A DNA stretch of 64,000 bases. Source: Gemmatimonadota bacterium. GTDB taxonomy: Bacteria > Gemmatimonadota > Gemmatimonadetes > Gemmatimonadales > Gemmatimonadaceae. The position numbers and the translations under genes were made by a program. This document shows, piece by piece, positions 9,219 through 17,211 of this stretch; positions within the stretch are counted from its first letter, which is position 1, and each line of letters begins with the position of its first letter. The stretch covers positions 1 to 64,000 of the forward strand of contig JAJPIS010000061.1 in the NCBI GenBank assembly GCA_021324635.1, in the 5' to 3' direction. The notes under the pieces are model-generated. The model saw only the letters and a program-made list of their open reading frames with translations, searched no databases and was not told the origin of the DNA.

Positions 9219-10547
9219 GTGACGAGCGCTCCGGTCATCATCCCGCTCCCCAGGATCGGCCCGGCGCCGGAGCCTCGGCACCGCGCGTTCATGGAGGTCC
9301 TCGCGAACGACGGGTCGTCGCCGCGGGACTGGAACGCGGCCCGCGCCGGCCTGCTGGTCCTCCGGCACGTGGACGCCTGGGCGAGTGGCGAGTGGCTTCC
9401 GAACCAACTGTTCGCCGAGCGCGAGGCGGTGGCGGGCGCGGTCGCCGAGGTGGGCGCCGAGGACCCCTTTCGGGGGCTCCTGGCGGCCGTCCTGGCCCGC
9501 ACCGCGCGGGAGTGGACCCGGGGCCCCGACGGGCAGCCGGCGGCGCGGGCGCCCCGCTTTTCGCGTGTATCGGCGCCACTGCTCGCCTACGGGCGGGCCC
9601 TCGAGTTCGCGTCCCAGTGGAGTCTTGCGGCCGACGTCTACCTGACCGTCTGGGAGGGGACCGGCCCTCAGGCGCCCGGAGCCGACGCGGCGGACCTGGA
9701 GTCCGCCGCGATCGCGGCCCAGCGACTGGGCATTTGCTACAGGACGCTGGGCGAGCTGGATCGCGCGTGCGCAGCCTATGGCGAGGCGGAAAACATCGCC
9801 CGGCAGCGCGGCGACCAGGAAATGGTCCTGAGTGCGCGACTCGGACTGGCCAAAGTGGTCCAGGACCGGGGCAACTTTCCCCTCGCCGATCAGCGGTTCG
9901 CTGAGATCCTGGGCGACGCGACGACTGCCAGGCTTCAAGACATTCGTGCCCGCGCGTATCACAACCGGGGTGAGCTCGCCTACTCCCGCGGCGCCTACTG
10001 CAACGCGGTCGAATGGATGTTCGAGGCCTGGGCGCTCCAGCGGGACGCCAACGAGCGTGAGCGGGTGCTCTGCGACCTCGCACTCGCGCTGCTGGGAGCC
10101 GGATATCGGAGCCTAGCGCGGCACGCCTACCAGGTGCTCGCGTCGACCGGAGGCGAGCCGTGGACCCGCTGGATCGCGACCATCAACCTGCTCGAGATCG
10201 CGACGTTGGACGGCGATGAAATGGAATTTGGGCGGCACCGGCGGACGCTGCGAGAGGTGGCGCTCCCGCCGCGGCTCGCGGCGAACTTCTCCTATTACGC
10301 GGGGTTGGGGGACGCTGCTTTCGGGCGCGCCGACCATGCATCCGCGGAACTGGAGCGCGCTATGACGATCGCGCGGCAACACGGGTTCGGAGAACTCTAC
10401 GTCAAGGCCGAAGCGGCGCTGACCGACGTGCTCCGCGGTGCGGCTACGCCGCCGCGAGACGCCGGGGCGCCGCTCCCCCCTGAATACGCGTACATTAGCG
10501 AGGCACTGCACGAGGCGTGGGCAGGTGCGGCGATCGGAGCGCACTGA
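9219..10547 (+). CDS. tetratricopeptide-repeat protein of unknown function
   Basis: 442 residues from GTG 9219. An ATG at 9168 in the same frame would add 17 poorly structured residues. The protein is all-helical. From about 170 to 400 it has TPR-like units such as AQRLGICYRTLGELDRACAA, the GLAKVVQDRGNF unit and HNRGELAYSRGAYCNAVEWM. There is no signal peptide or TM segment, so it is cytosolic and probably a protein-interaction scaffold. An AT-rich hexamer CATATT ends 7 nt before the GTG, at the place expected for a -10 box of a leaderless mRNA, but no -35 is clear. It is convergent with the small lipoprotein gene at 10684-10821, with the AraC-like regulator beyond. Confidence 0.75.
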   Translation: MTSAPVIIPLPRIGPAPEPRHRAFMEVLANDGSSPRDWNAARAGLLVLRHVDAWASGEWLPNQLFAEREAVAGAVAEVGAEDPFRGLLAAVLARTAREWTRGPDGQPAARAPRFSRVSAPLLAYGRALEFASQWSLAADVYLTVWEGTGPQAPGADAADLESAAIAAQRLGICYRTLGELDRACAAYGEAENIARQRGDQEMVLSARLGLAKVVQDRGNFPLADQRFAEILGDATTARLQDIRARAYHNRGELAYSRGAYCNAVEWMFEAWALQRDANERERVLCDLALALLGAGYRSLARHAYQVLASTGGEPWTRWIATINLLEIATLDGDEMEFGRHRRTLREVALPPRLAANFSYYAGLGDAAFGRADHASAELERAMTIARQHGFGELYVKAEAALTDVLRGAATPPRDAGAPLPPEYAYISEALHEAWAGAAIGAH

Positions 10548-10631
10548 CGGGACCGCATCCGACGCAGAACAGCGCGCCGGCCCGGTTGGCGGGTAGGGTT
10601 CGGACCGGCTTCTGACCCGCCGGGGTCGTGT

Positions 10632-10656
10632 GGGGCGCGCCTCGCGAGCGCGCCCC
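10632..10656. terminator. bidirectional terminator-like hairpin
   Basis: Perfect 9-bp arms 10632-10640 and 10648-10656 (GGGGCGCGC / GCGCGCCCC) around a 7-nt loop, between the convergent TPR gene and the small lipoprotein gene. No T run is present. Confidence 0.4.
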
Positions 10657-10683
10657 CCGACGCCAGCAGGTCAGCCCATAGGT

Positions 10684-10821
10684 TCAGCAGTGATTGCTGC
10701 TGCCGGAGCCGACGCCCGGTTGACAGTCGCCGTGGATCGGGGCAGTCGGTGAGGCGCACGCGGCGAGGCCTGCGAGGGCCAGGGTGGCGAGAGCGAGGAC
10801 GGTGCGGCGGCCGATGCGCAT
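10684..10821 (-). CDS. 45-aa putative lipoprotein with two extra cysteines
   Basis: 45 residues. A basic start (MRIGRR) is followed by a hydrophobic stretch (TVLALATLALAGL) and the lipobox LAAC (Cys21). The mature peptide would be only 25 residues, with Cys at 32 and at the very last position (45) and the segment GVGSGSSNHC. The ATG at 10821 has a GAGG 5-6 nt upstream. Export and lipidation, then retention in a membrane, are predicted. It sits between a TPR gene and a divergent AraC-like regulator. I do not recognise a family. It could also be a secreted signal or disulfide-bonded peptide. Confidence 0.55.
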   Translation of the reverse strand: MRIGRRTVLALATLALAGLAACASPTAPIHGDCQPGVGSGSSNHC

Positions 10822-10990
10822 GTATACCTCAGGCACGAGAGTGGGTGGGACGGGGGGTGACCTGTCCCAACAGAATCGCGCCCAAGGGCGCAGCCGCGCA
10901 GCACCGGATCGGAACCATCTGCGGCGAGAACGGAACCTGGTGGCGCCGCCGCTCGGCGAATCCGAGCGCGGGGCGCCCGGAGACGCGAGG

Positions 10991-11845
10991 ATGCTGATCG
11001 TCGCTCGGCTCGCCCCGGCCCTACAGACTCGGCTCCGCATCGCGGCGGGCGCCGAGTACAGGCTCCTGGCAGCGGATTCCTGGGTCGCGTTCCGCCATCT
11101 CGTGCGGAGCAGTCCGGCGCAGGTCGCGGTCGCCGACCCGTGTGCCGATGGACAGGACGAAAGTCGAACGGCGCCGGCCATCGCGGCGATCGGCGCCGCC
11201 GCCGCGGTCACCACGGTGTTCGTGTATGCCACCATCACTCCCGCAGCGACACGCGCCATGCTCGCGCTGAGCGCGAGCGGCATTCGCCACTTCGTGCTCA
11301 GCGGGGTAGACGATGAGCCATCCCGGTTCCGCGAGCAACTCGAGATGTTTCGGGCACCCGGGCTGGAGGAAGAGGTGCTCGCGCCGGTGCTCGCGGCACT
11401 CGGCGAAGTCCGCGCCCCGCCGTCGGTCCGTGAGGCGCTGCGGGCGCTCTTCCGGGCCCCGCGCCGCTACGAGACGGCGGAACAGTTGGCCGATGCAGCC
11501 GGCGTGTCGCGTCAGTATCTGAATCGGTGCCTGGCCGACGCGGGCCTGGTCCCGGCACGCGTCATGGTCGCCGCCGCGCGCGTGCTTCGGGCCTACCAGT
11601 ACGCCCGCGTCCCCGGGCTCACGATCGCCGACGTCGCGGCTCGGCTTCGCTACGCCGACACGCGCACGCTCGTCCGCCACGTGCGGGAAGTCGTTGGGGC
11701 GACGCTCCCCGCGTGGAGCGCCACGACACCGGCCGCTGCCTGTGTCGCACAGATCACGGCCCGACTGGGGCTCGGGACTCGGCGTCCGCTGTACCTCGTG
11801 GGCGGCAGCGAGCGCCGAGTCGGACGGGCCATTGGCGGTCGCTGA
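10991..11845 (+). CDS. AraC-like helix-turn-helix transcriptional regulator
   Basis: 284 residues from the ATG at 10991. The open frame continues upstream to 10784, but that part is Arg-rich and overlaps the divergent lipoprotein gene. The N-terminal about 130 residues form an alpha/beta domain that may be a degenerate receiver (TTVFVYATITPAATRAML). The C-terminal part has a two-HTH pattern, ETAEQLADAAGVSRQYLNR then LTIADVAARLRYADTRTLVR, as in the AraC family. It may control the divergent small lipoprotein gene, with which it shares a 169-bp spacer. Confidence 0.7.
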   Translation: MLIVARLAPALQTRLRIAAGAEYRLLAADSWVAFRHLVRSSPAQVAVADPCADGQDESRTAPAIAAIGAAAAVTTVFVYATITPAATRAMLALSASGIRHFVLSGVDDEPSRFREQLEMFRAPGLEEEVLAPVLAALGEVRAPPSVREALRALFRAPRRYETAEQLADAAGVSRQYLNRCLADAGLVPARVMVAAARVLRAYQYARVPGLTIADVAARLRYADTRTLVRHVREVVGATLPAWSATTPAAACVAQITARLGLGTRRPLYLVGGSERRVGRAIGGR

Positions 11846-11926
11846 GTCGCGCCGGGCCGGCACCATCCGCGCCCGGCCCCTCGGGCCCGGATCGGCGCCA
11901 CGGCCTGTCGCCCCGGGCGAGTCGAC

Positions 11927-13267
11927 ATGCTGAGCGCAACCGCGGACCCCCTGGCGCCCCCGTCCCCGCCGGCGCCGCGGCGCCGAGGGCTGTCGCTCAC
12001 CCAGTGGATCCTCGTCTCGATGGTGCTGGGAAGCCTCATCGGATGGCTCTTTCCGGCGGCCGGCGTCGCCCTCAAGCCGCTGTCGACCATCTTCCTGCGG
12101 CTCATCGAGTCGCTCGTCGTGCCCCTGATCTTCAGCACCCTGGTGGTGGGGATCGCGGGGCATGGCGACGATCTCCGGCGCGTCGGGCGCCTCGCGTTCT
12201 GGACGCTGCTCTTCTTCGAGGCGATGACGACGCTCGCGCTCGTGATCGGGCTCCTCGCGGGGAACATCGGCAGGCCCGGAACGGGAGTCGTGCTCGAGCA
12301 GGGACCCGGAGGAGCCGGCCCGCAGCTCGCCACCCGAGCGGTGACCCTGGCCGGTGCGTTGGAGCGCCTCGTCCCGCGCAGCATCGCCGAAGCGGCGGCC
12401 GCAAACGACGTTCTTCAGGTCGTCGTGTTCGCGGTCCTGTTCGCCGTTGCCCTGGTGCGCGTCCCGCGAGAGAGCCGGACGGTGATGCTGACGCTGTGCC
12501 GCAGCCTCGCGGACGTGTCGTTCAAGATGGTCGGGTTCGTGATGCTCTATGCACCGATCGGCATCGGGGCCGCGCTGGCGGCCACGATCGGCCAGAGCGG
12601 GCCGGGTGTGCTGGTCGGCCTCGGCAAGCTCGTGCTCACGATCTACGTGGCGCTGATCGTGTTCGTCCTCGCGGTGCTGCTCCCGGTGACTCTCGCCTGC
12701 CGCGTGCCGCTCCGGGCGTTCCTCCGAGCGGTGCGCGAGCCCGCGCTGATCGCGTTCTCGACCTCGACATCGGAAGCTGCCTTACCCCGAGCGATGGAGA
12801 CGATGGAAGCGCTCGGCGTCCCGCCGCGAATCGTGGGGTTCGTGATCCCCACCGGCTACTCCTTCAACCTGACCGGGAGTACGCTGTACGTCGCGGTCGC
12901 GGCCTTGTTCGCGGCACAGGCGGGCCGCGTGCCGCTCCCACTCAGCGCGCAACTCCTGTTGATGTTGACGCTGATGCTGTCGAGCAAGGGCATCGCCGGC
13001 GTCCCGCGGGCCTCGCTCGTGATGCTCTCCGGCGCGCTCGGGACGGTCGGGCTGCCCCTCCAGGCCGTGGCCGTGATGCTGGGGGTCGACGCATTCAACG
13101 ACATGGGGCGCACGACGGTGAACGTCGTGGGCAACTGTCTGGCGGCTGCCGTCATGGCTCGCTGGGAGGGCGTGAACCTGGCCGTCGGCAACGAGAGCCC
13201 CGGCCCGCGCGACGCGTCGGTGACTCCAGTGGGGACGGAGGCGGTGGCGGGGGCGGAGACACCCTGA
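11927..13267 (+). CDS. dicarboxylate/amino acid:cation symporter (DAACS family)
   Basis: 446 residues, inner membrane. Conserved transport motifs are present: the serine-rich hairpin FSTSTSEAALP, the NLTGSTLY helix break (the usual residue after NL is Asp, here Thr), LSSKGIAGVP, and the substrate/cation-site segment DMGRTTVNVVGN. These place it with GltP, GltT and DctA. The Thr in place of Asp next to the sodium site may change ion coupling. The first 30 residues are Pro-rich and cytosolic. It is convergent with the phosphomannomutase gene 37 bp away. Confidence 0.92.
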   Translation: MLSATADPLAPPSPPAPRRRGLSLTQWILVSMVLGSLIGWLFPAAGVALKPLSTIFLRLIESLVVPLIFSTLVVGIAGHGDDLRRVGRLAFWTLLFFEAMTTLALVIGLLAGNIGRPGTGVVLEQGPGGAGPQLATRAVTLAGALERLVPRSIAEAAAANDVLQVVVFAVLFAVALVRVPRESRTVMLTLCRSLADVSFKMVGFVMLYAPIGIGAALAATIGQSGPGVLVGLGKLVLTIYVALIVFVLAVLLPVTLACRVPLRAFLRAVREPALIAFSTSTSEAALPRAMETMEALGVPPRIVGFVIPTGYSFNLTGSTLYVAVAALFAAQAGRVPLPLSAQLLLMLTLMLSSKGIAGVPRASLVMLSGALGTVGLPLQAVAVMLGVDAFNDMGRTTVNVVGNCLAAAVMARWEGVNLAVGNESPGPRDASVTPVGTEAVAGAETP

Positions 13268-13304
13268 CCTGCCGCGCGCGCCGGACCGGCGTCGAACGCT
13301 GCCC

Positions 13305-14747
13305 CTACACCCCCGACAGCGTCACACCCTGGGCACGGAGCCACGCCTCCATCTCGTCCTGGATCTGATGCAGGCGGGCGTCCGTGCGGGCCTCGAAGCG
13401 AAGCACGAGCGCCGGCTGGGTGTTCGATGCCCGGATCAATCCCCACCCGTCCCCGAACAGGACGCGGGCGCCATCGACCGTGATCACCTGGTGCGTGGCC
13501 GACCAATGTTCGACCGCGCGTGCCACGATCCCGAACTTCCGGTCATCGGGGCAATCGACGCGAAGCTCGGGAGAGATGGGGTAGACCGGGACACCCTCGA
13601 GCAGCTCGGCAACCGAGCGCCCCGTGCGGGCGATGATGGCGAGGAGCCGCCCGGCCGCATAGAGGGCGTCGTCGAAGCCGTAATACCCGTCGGCGATGTA
13701 CATGTGCCCGGAGAGCTCGCCGGCCAGCGGCGCATGCAGCTCGTGCATCTTCGCCTCGATCAGCGAGTGACCCGTCTTCCACATGACCGGAGTGCCACCG
13801 GCGGCGCGGATCGCCTCCTCGAGCGCGAGGGAAGACTTGACATCGAAGATCACCGGCGCGCCCCGGTACTGCGGCTTGGCCAGAATGTCGCGCGCATAGA
13901 TCGCGAGTACCCGGTCACCCCACACGATCGCTCCGGAGCCGTCGACGACTCCGATCCGATCGGCGTCGCCGTCGAGTGCGAGGCCCGCGTCGGCCGGAGC
14001 GCCGGAGGCAGCGGCCGCGCGCACGGCGGCCTGGAGATCGGCGAGGTTCGCCGCCTGGCTCGGGTCAGGCTGGCGATGCGGGAATGTCCCGTCACTCTCG
14101 CAGAGGATGCACTGCGTCGTCGTGACGCCGAGTCGCTGGAGCAGCCGCGGGCCGACGAGGGCGCCGACGCCGTTGGCACAGTCGAGCGCGACACGGAGCG
14201 GCCGAGGGAGAGGGCCTCCAATCCGGTCGACGAGGTCGTCGAGATACGCGTCGAGGACGGGTGTCTGGCGCACCGTTCCCCGCCCGGTCACCTGGCGGCC
14301 CTCGCGGATGAATGTGAGGAGCTGTTGGATCTCGTCCCCGAACAACGCGCGCCGGCCGACGCACATCTTGAAGCCGTTGTAGGGAGCGGGGTTGTGCGAG
14401 GCGGTGATCTGGACGCCTCCAACGACCCCGAGCCGTTCCAGGCTCCAGTACAGCGCGGGCGTCGGCACCACGCCGACGTCGATCACGTCCAGCCCCGAGC
14501 CGGTGAGCGCGTCGGCGAGGGCATCGTGCAGCGCCCCGCCGCTCGGCCGGTTGTCACGGCCGATCGCCAGCGCCCCACGTATGCCTGCGTCGGCCAGGTA
14601 TACGGCGAAGGCACGGCCGACGGCCCGGGCCGTGTCCGGGGTCAACTCGGACCCGGCGATTCCTCTGATGTCATATTCCCGGAAGATCTGCGGGGGCGCG
14701 TACGGAGCGGCGGCGGTCGGTGGTGTCGGTGCCGGCAGGGCGGTCAT
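13305..14747 (-). CDS. phosphomannomutase/phosphoglucomutase
   Basis: 480 residues from ATG 14747. A TTG at 14774 in frame would add nine. It interconverts hexose 1- and 6-phosphates for surface polysaccharide precursors. The four active-site loops are all visible in order: TASHNPAPYNGFK (phosphoserine), DGDADRIGVVDG (metal), GELSGHMYI (sugar recognition) and RASNTQPALVLR (phosphate). The length matches AlgC/ManB-type bifunctional enzymes (about 460). No glycan operon surrounds it. Confidence 0.93.
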   Translation of the reverse strand: MTALPAPTPPTAAAPYAPPQIFREYDIRGIAGSELTPDTARAVGRAFAVYLADAGIRGALAIGRDNRPSGGALHDALADALTGSGLDVIDVGVVPTPALYWSLERLGVVGGVQITASHNPAPYNGFKMCVGRRALFGDEIQQLLTFIREGRQVTGRGTVRQTPVLDAYLDDLVDRIGGPLPRPLRVALDCANGVGALVGPRLLQRLGVTTTQCILCESDGTFPHRQPDPSQAANLADLQAAVRAAAASGAPADAGLALDGDADRIGVVDGSGAIVWGDRVLAIYARDILAKPQYRGAPVIFDVKSSLALEEAIRAAGGTPVMWKTGHSLIEAKMHELHAPLAGELSGHMYIADGYYGFDDALYAAGRLLAIIARTGRSVAELLEGVPVYPISPELRVDCPDDRKFGIVARAVEHWSATHQVITVDGARVLFGDGWGLIRASNTQPALVLRFEARTDARLHQIQDEMEAWLRAQGVTLSGV

Positions 14748-14899
14748 ATCGGTCGAGTGAGGAGAGTCGGCCAACCGTAGGTGTCGCGCGTGGGGCAGGG
14801 GCGGGCGACCGGGTCAGCCGGTCGGGTTACTCCGGTGCAACTTCCCGGCCTCGGCGGACGTAAGGCAAGCGTGGGCGCTCTCATTCCTGGAGGTACGCC

Positions 14900-15103
14900 A
14901 TGGCCGGGCCAGGGTCGACCGGCAATGTGATCGCGGCGCTCGCCAGCTTCTTCATCCCGGGCTTGGGGCAGCTTCTCCAGGGCCGGCTGCTGATGGCGGT
15001 CGTGCAATTCATCCTCGCCGGAGTGCTCTGGGTGGTATGGCTGGGATGGGCGGTGCATCTCTGGTCGACCCTCGACGCGGCGTTGTACCGCCCGTCCGCC
15101 TGA
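14900..15103 (+). CDS. small TM2-like membrane protein
   Basis: 67 residues with two hydrophobic segments separated by a tight turn. The first holds the SFFIPGLGQLLQGR signature seen in short TM2/IPGLGQ membrane proteins, and the second is rich in Trp/Val/Leu. GGAGG at 14889-14893 lies 6 nt before the ATG at 14900. It is 11 bp upstream of the CPBP protease gene, so the two are probably co-transcribed. Function unknown. Confidence 0.8.
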   Translation: MAGPGSTGNVIAALASFFIPGLGQLLQGRLLMAVVQFILAGVLWVVWLGWAVHLWSTLDAALYRPSA

Positions 15104-15114
15104 GGACCGACGCC

Positions 15115-16041
15115 ATGGCCGCGACGCCCGACATGCCCGTGCCGTACGAGGCGCAGACGCCGCTCACCCGCTTCTTCGTCGGTCGGCGAAGCGAGGTGCG
15201 GGCCGGCTGGCGGCTCGTTCTCTACATCGTGATGGTGCTCGTGCTGAGCCGCGTGCTGCTGTTCGCGGCGCGCGCGATCCCGGCGCTCGGACGCGCGCTT
15301 CAGGGCGCGCCGGGCCTGCTCACACCGGGGCCCCAGATCCTCCAGGAGGCCATCCAGCTCGCAATCGTGCTCGTCCCGGCCGTCGTCATGGGGCGGCTCG
15401 AGCGCCGCTCCCTCGCGGACTACGGGCTGCCCGGCCGGGGCGCGTTCGGCAAGCACTTCTGGATCGGCATGCTCTGGGGGCTCTGCCTCATCAGCGCCGT
15501 CATCGGCGGTATCGCCCTCTTCCGCGGCTACGACATCAGCGGGCTCGCGCTCTCGGCGGGTGCGATCGTGGAGTACGGGCTCCTCTGGTTGGTTGGATTC
15601 ACTCTCGTGGGGTTCTTCGAGGAGTTCACGTTCCGCGGGTACACGCAATTCACGCTCGCATCGGGAGTCGGCTTCTGGCCGGCGGCGGTGATTCTCTCGG
15701 CGGCGTTCGGGGGCGCTCACCTGTTCAACCCGGGCGAGGGGTTGGTCGGCGCGCTTCAGGTCTTCCTGATCGCGATGTTCTTCTGCCTGACCCTGCGCCG
15801 CACGGGCACGCTCTGGTTCGCGATCGGAGTCCACGCGGCATTCGATTGGGGGGAGACGTTTCTCTACTCCGTCCCGAACAGCGGGCTCAGGGCCGCGGGC
15901 CATCTCTTCGCATCATCGCTGCACGGAGCGCCGTGGCTGACGGGCGGGAGTGTCGGCCCGGAAGGAAGCGTGATCTGCTTCGTCCTCGTGGCTCTGTCGA
16001 TCCTCCTGTTTGCTCGCCTCTATCCCCGCGCTCGCGCCTGA
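15115..16041 (+). CDS. CPBP-family intramembrane metalloprotease
   Basis: 308 residues, eight or so hydrophobic segments. The CPBP (Abi/Rce1-like) motifs are present: FEEFTFRGY (EExxxR), GGAHLFNPG and GVHAAFDWGE with its conserved His and Asp. The start ATG 15115 is preceded by TGAGGA with an 8-nt spacer, and the longer frame upstream overlaps the small membrane gene. The family includes prenyl-protein proteases and bacteriocin self-immunity proteins. The substrate here cannot be told. Confidence 0.9.
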   Translation: MAATPDMPVPYEAQTPLTRFFVGRRSEVRAGWRLVLYIVMVLVLSRVLLFAARAIPALGRALQGAPGLLTPGPQILQEAIQLAIVLVPAVVMGRLERRSLADYGLPGRGAFGKHFWIGMLWGLCLISAVIGGIALFRGYDISGLALSAGAIVEYGLLWLVGFTLVGFFEEFTFRGYTQFTLASGVGFWPAAVILSAAFGGAHLFNPGEGLVGALQVFLIAMFFCLTLRRTGTLWFAIGVHAAFDWGETFLYSVPNSGLRAAGHLFASSLHGAPWLTGGSVGPEGSVICFVLVALSILLFARLYPRARA

Positions 16042-16076
16042 GGGGACGCGAAGGCGAGGCCCGCATTGCAGCGGTG

Positions 16077-16105
16077 TTGACGGCGGTGGGTGAGCGGTCT
16101 ATCTT
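16077..16105 (+). promoter_or_regulatory. his operon promoter, sigma-70 type
   Basis: TTGACG at 16077-16082 and TATCTT at 16100-16105 are separated by exactly 17 nt. The expected transcription start is about 16111-16113, which coincides with the GTG of the leader peptide at 16113. This is the clearest housekeeping-type promoter of its region. Confidence 0.75.
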
Positions 16106-16112
16106 CGTTCCC

Positions 16113-16211
16113 GTGTCCGCCATCGTCCGTCATCACCATCACCATGTCCATCTCCACGGCCCACGGGCCGCGGCGAGGCATGCGCACATGGATGATCGGC
16201 GAATGATCTGA
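16113..16211 (+). CDS. hisL: histidine operon leader peptide
   Basis: 32 codons, GTG 16113 to TGA 16209-16211. The peptide begins MSAIVR and then has five consecutive His (residues 7-11), with further His at 13, 15, 23 and 25: nine His in 32 residues, seven of them in a nine-residue window. There is no ribosome-binding site and the predicted transcription start is at the start codon, so translation is probably leaderless. It lies 106 bp before hisG and just upstream of a terminator hairpin. This is the arrangement of the enteric his leader, where ribosome stalling at His codons senses charged tRNA-His. Confidence 0.8.
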   Translation: MSAIVRHHHHHVHLHGPRAAARHAHMDDRRMI

Positions 16212-16275
16212 GAGCACCGACTCCCACGACAGCTGCGCAAGACCGCCACGGCCCGTCCGAATCCGGATGGGCCGT
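16154..16275 (+). promoter_or_regulatory. his attenuator: competing RNA structures ahead of hisG
   Basis: Three pairings can be drawn. (a) A pause-type hairpin, 16154-16161 with 16166-16173 (7 of 8 pairs, 4-nt loop), overlapping His codons 13-15. (b) An antiterminator, 16163-16173 with 16246-16256 (10 of 11 pairs). (c) The terminator, 16248-16259 with 16264-16275. Pairing (b) excludes both (a) and (c). A ribosome stalled at the His run would cover the left arm of (a), free 16163-16173 and let (b) form, so that hisG is transcribed. With enough charged tRNA-His, (a) and (c) form. The pairings are read directly. The mechanism is inferred by analogy. Confidence 0.65.
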
Positions 16276-16278
16276 TTT
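16248..16278 (+). terminator. intrinsic terminator of the his leader
   Basis: A 12-bp stem (16248-16259 / 16264-16275, one G-U pair) closes a 4-nt loop and is followed by TTTT at 16275-16278. It ends 39 nt before the hisG start codon and is one of the few hairpins in this GC-rich window with a proper T run. Confidence 0.85.
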
Positions 16279-16317
16279 CGTTGTGCCGGATAGCTCCGCC
16301 CGCCCCTCGCCCCCGAC

Positions 16318-17211
16318 ATGCTTCGTATCGCCCTACCCAACAAAGGACGTCTCGCCGCCGACGCGCGGACTCTCTTCGCCGACGCCGGCCTCGAAGTCCG
16401 ATCGGCAGGCGAGCGCGCGCTCACGGCGTCACTCGGTGGCGAGTTCCGCGCGATCTTCGTCCGCGCACAGGATGTACCGGAGCTGGTGGCCGACGGCGCG
16501 GCCGACGCCGGCGTGACCGGCTGGGATCTCGTGTGCGAAGCCGAGCGCCGGCTCGACATGCTGCTCGACCTGGAGTTCGGCCGCTGTCGGATCGTCGTCG
16601 CCGCCCGTGACGAGAGCGGGATCCGATCCGTGGACGACCTCGCCGACGCGAGTCCGCCGCACCGGGTCGCGACCGTTTTTCCGCGGATCACGAGGCGCTT
16701 CTTCGGCGAGCGGGGTCGGCCGGTCGACATCGTGACCATCTCCGGCGCGGTGGAAGTCGCGCCCCACCTCGGCATCGCCGATGTCGTTGTCGACCTGACG
16801 TCGACCGGGTCGACGCTGGCGATGAACGGGCTCCGAGAGATCGGGACCATCCTCGAGTCGTCCGCGCGCCTCGTCGGGGCGCCGCAGGGGGCGTCGCTGC
16901 AATGCGCGTCCGCGCGACGCCCCGGCCTGCGCGACGGGCTGGATGACCTGACGACGGCGCTGAGCGCCGTGCTACGCGCCCGGGGTCAGCGCTACCTCAT
17001 GGCCAACGTCCCGCGTGCCGCGCTGGATCGAGTGAAGGCCGTGCTGCCGGGGCTCCGCGGCCCGACGGTTGTCGACGTGCTGAACGGCGGCCGCTTCGTG
17101 GCGGTGCACGCCGTGGTGCCCGCGGCAGGGGTCTACCGAACGATCTCGGCGCTCAAGGCGCTCGGCGGCGAAGGCATTCTCGTGACCCGCATCGAGCGAC
17201 TCACCCCATGA
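16318..17211 (+). CDS. hisG: ATP phosphoribosyltransferase, long form
   Basis: 297 residues. First step of histidine synthesis: ATP plus PRPP gives phosphoribosyl-ATP (cytosol). The start LRIALPNKGRL, the DAGVTGWDLV motif and the PRPP-binding segment VVDLTSTGSTL are typical. The length and the C-terminal domain (about 215-297, ending ALKALGGEGILVTRIE) show the HisG-long type, whose ACT-like tail binds histidine for feedback inhibition, so no HisZ is needed. The ATG is at 16318. The TGA overlaps the ATG of hisDC. Confidence 0.96.
   Translation: MLRIALPNKGRLAADARTLFADAGLEVRSAGERALTASLGGEFRAIFVRAQDVPELVADGAADAGVTGWDLVCEAERRLDMLLDLEFGRCRIVVAARDESGIRSVDDLADASPPHRVATVFPRITRRFFGERGRPVDIVTISGAVEVAPHLGIADVVVDLTSTGSTLAMNGLREIGTILESSARLVGAPQGASLQCASARRPGLRDGLDDLTTALSAVLRARGQRYLMANVPRAALDRVKAVLPGLRGPTVVDVLNGGRFVAVHAVVPAAGVYRTISALKALGGEGILVTRIERLTP

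Noticed and set aside
10784-10990. Upstream extension of the AraC-like gene
   Set aside because: Overlaps the divergent lipoprotein start and encodes an Arg/Gly-rich stretch unlike the domain. The ATG at 10991 is preferred.
13268-13304. Terminator between symporter and phosphomannomutase genes
   Set aside because: Only short GC-rich self-complementary bits, no stem longer than chance.
11527-13368. 613-codon plus-strand frame overlapping the symporter
   Set aside because: Arg/Pro/Gly-rich composition typical of a shadow frame in GC-rich DNA. The symporter frame has clear motifs.
16131-16157. Run of CAT/CAC codons resembling a cloned His tag
   Set aside because: It is followed by a terminator and hisG in a native operon context and is not in frame with any cloned-protein end. 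A leader peptide explains it better.
16020-16850. 276-codon frame on the minus strand across the his leader and hisG
   Set aside because: Ser/Arg-rich shadow frame of hisG with no family features. The plus-strand leader, terminator and hisG account for the region.
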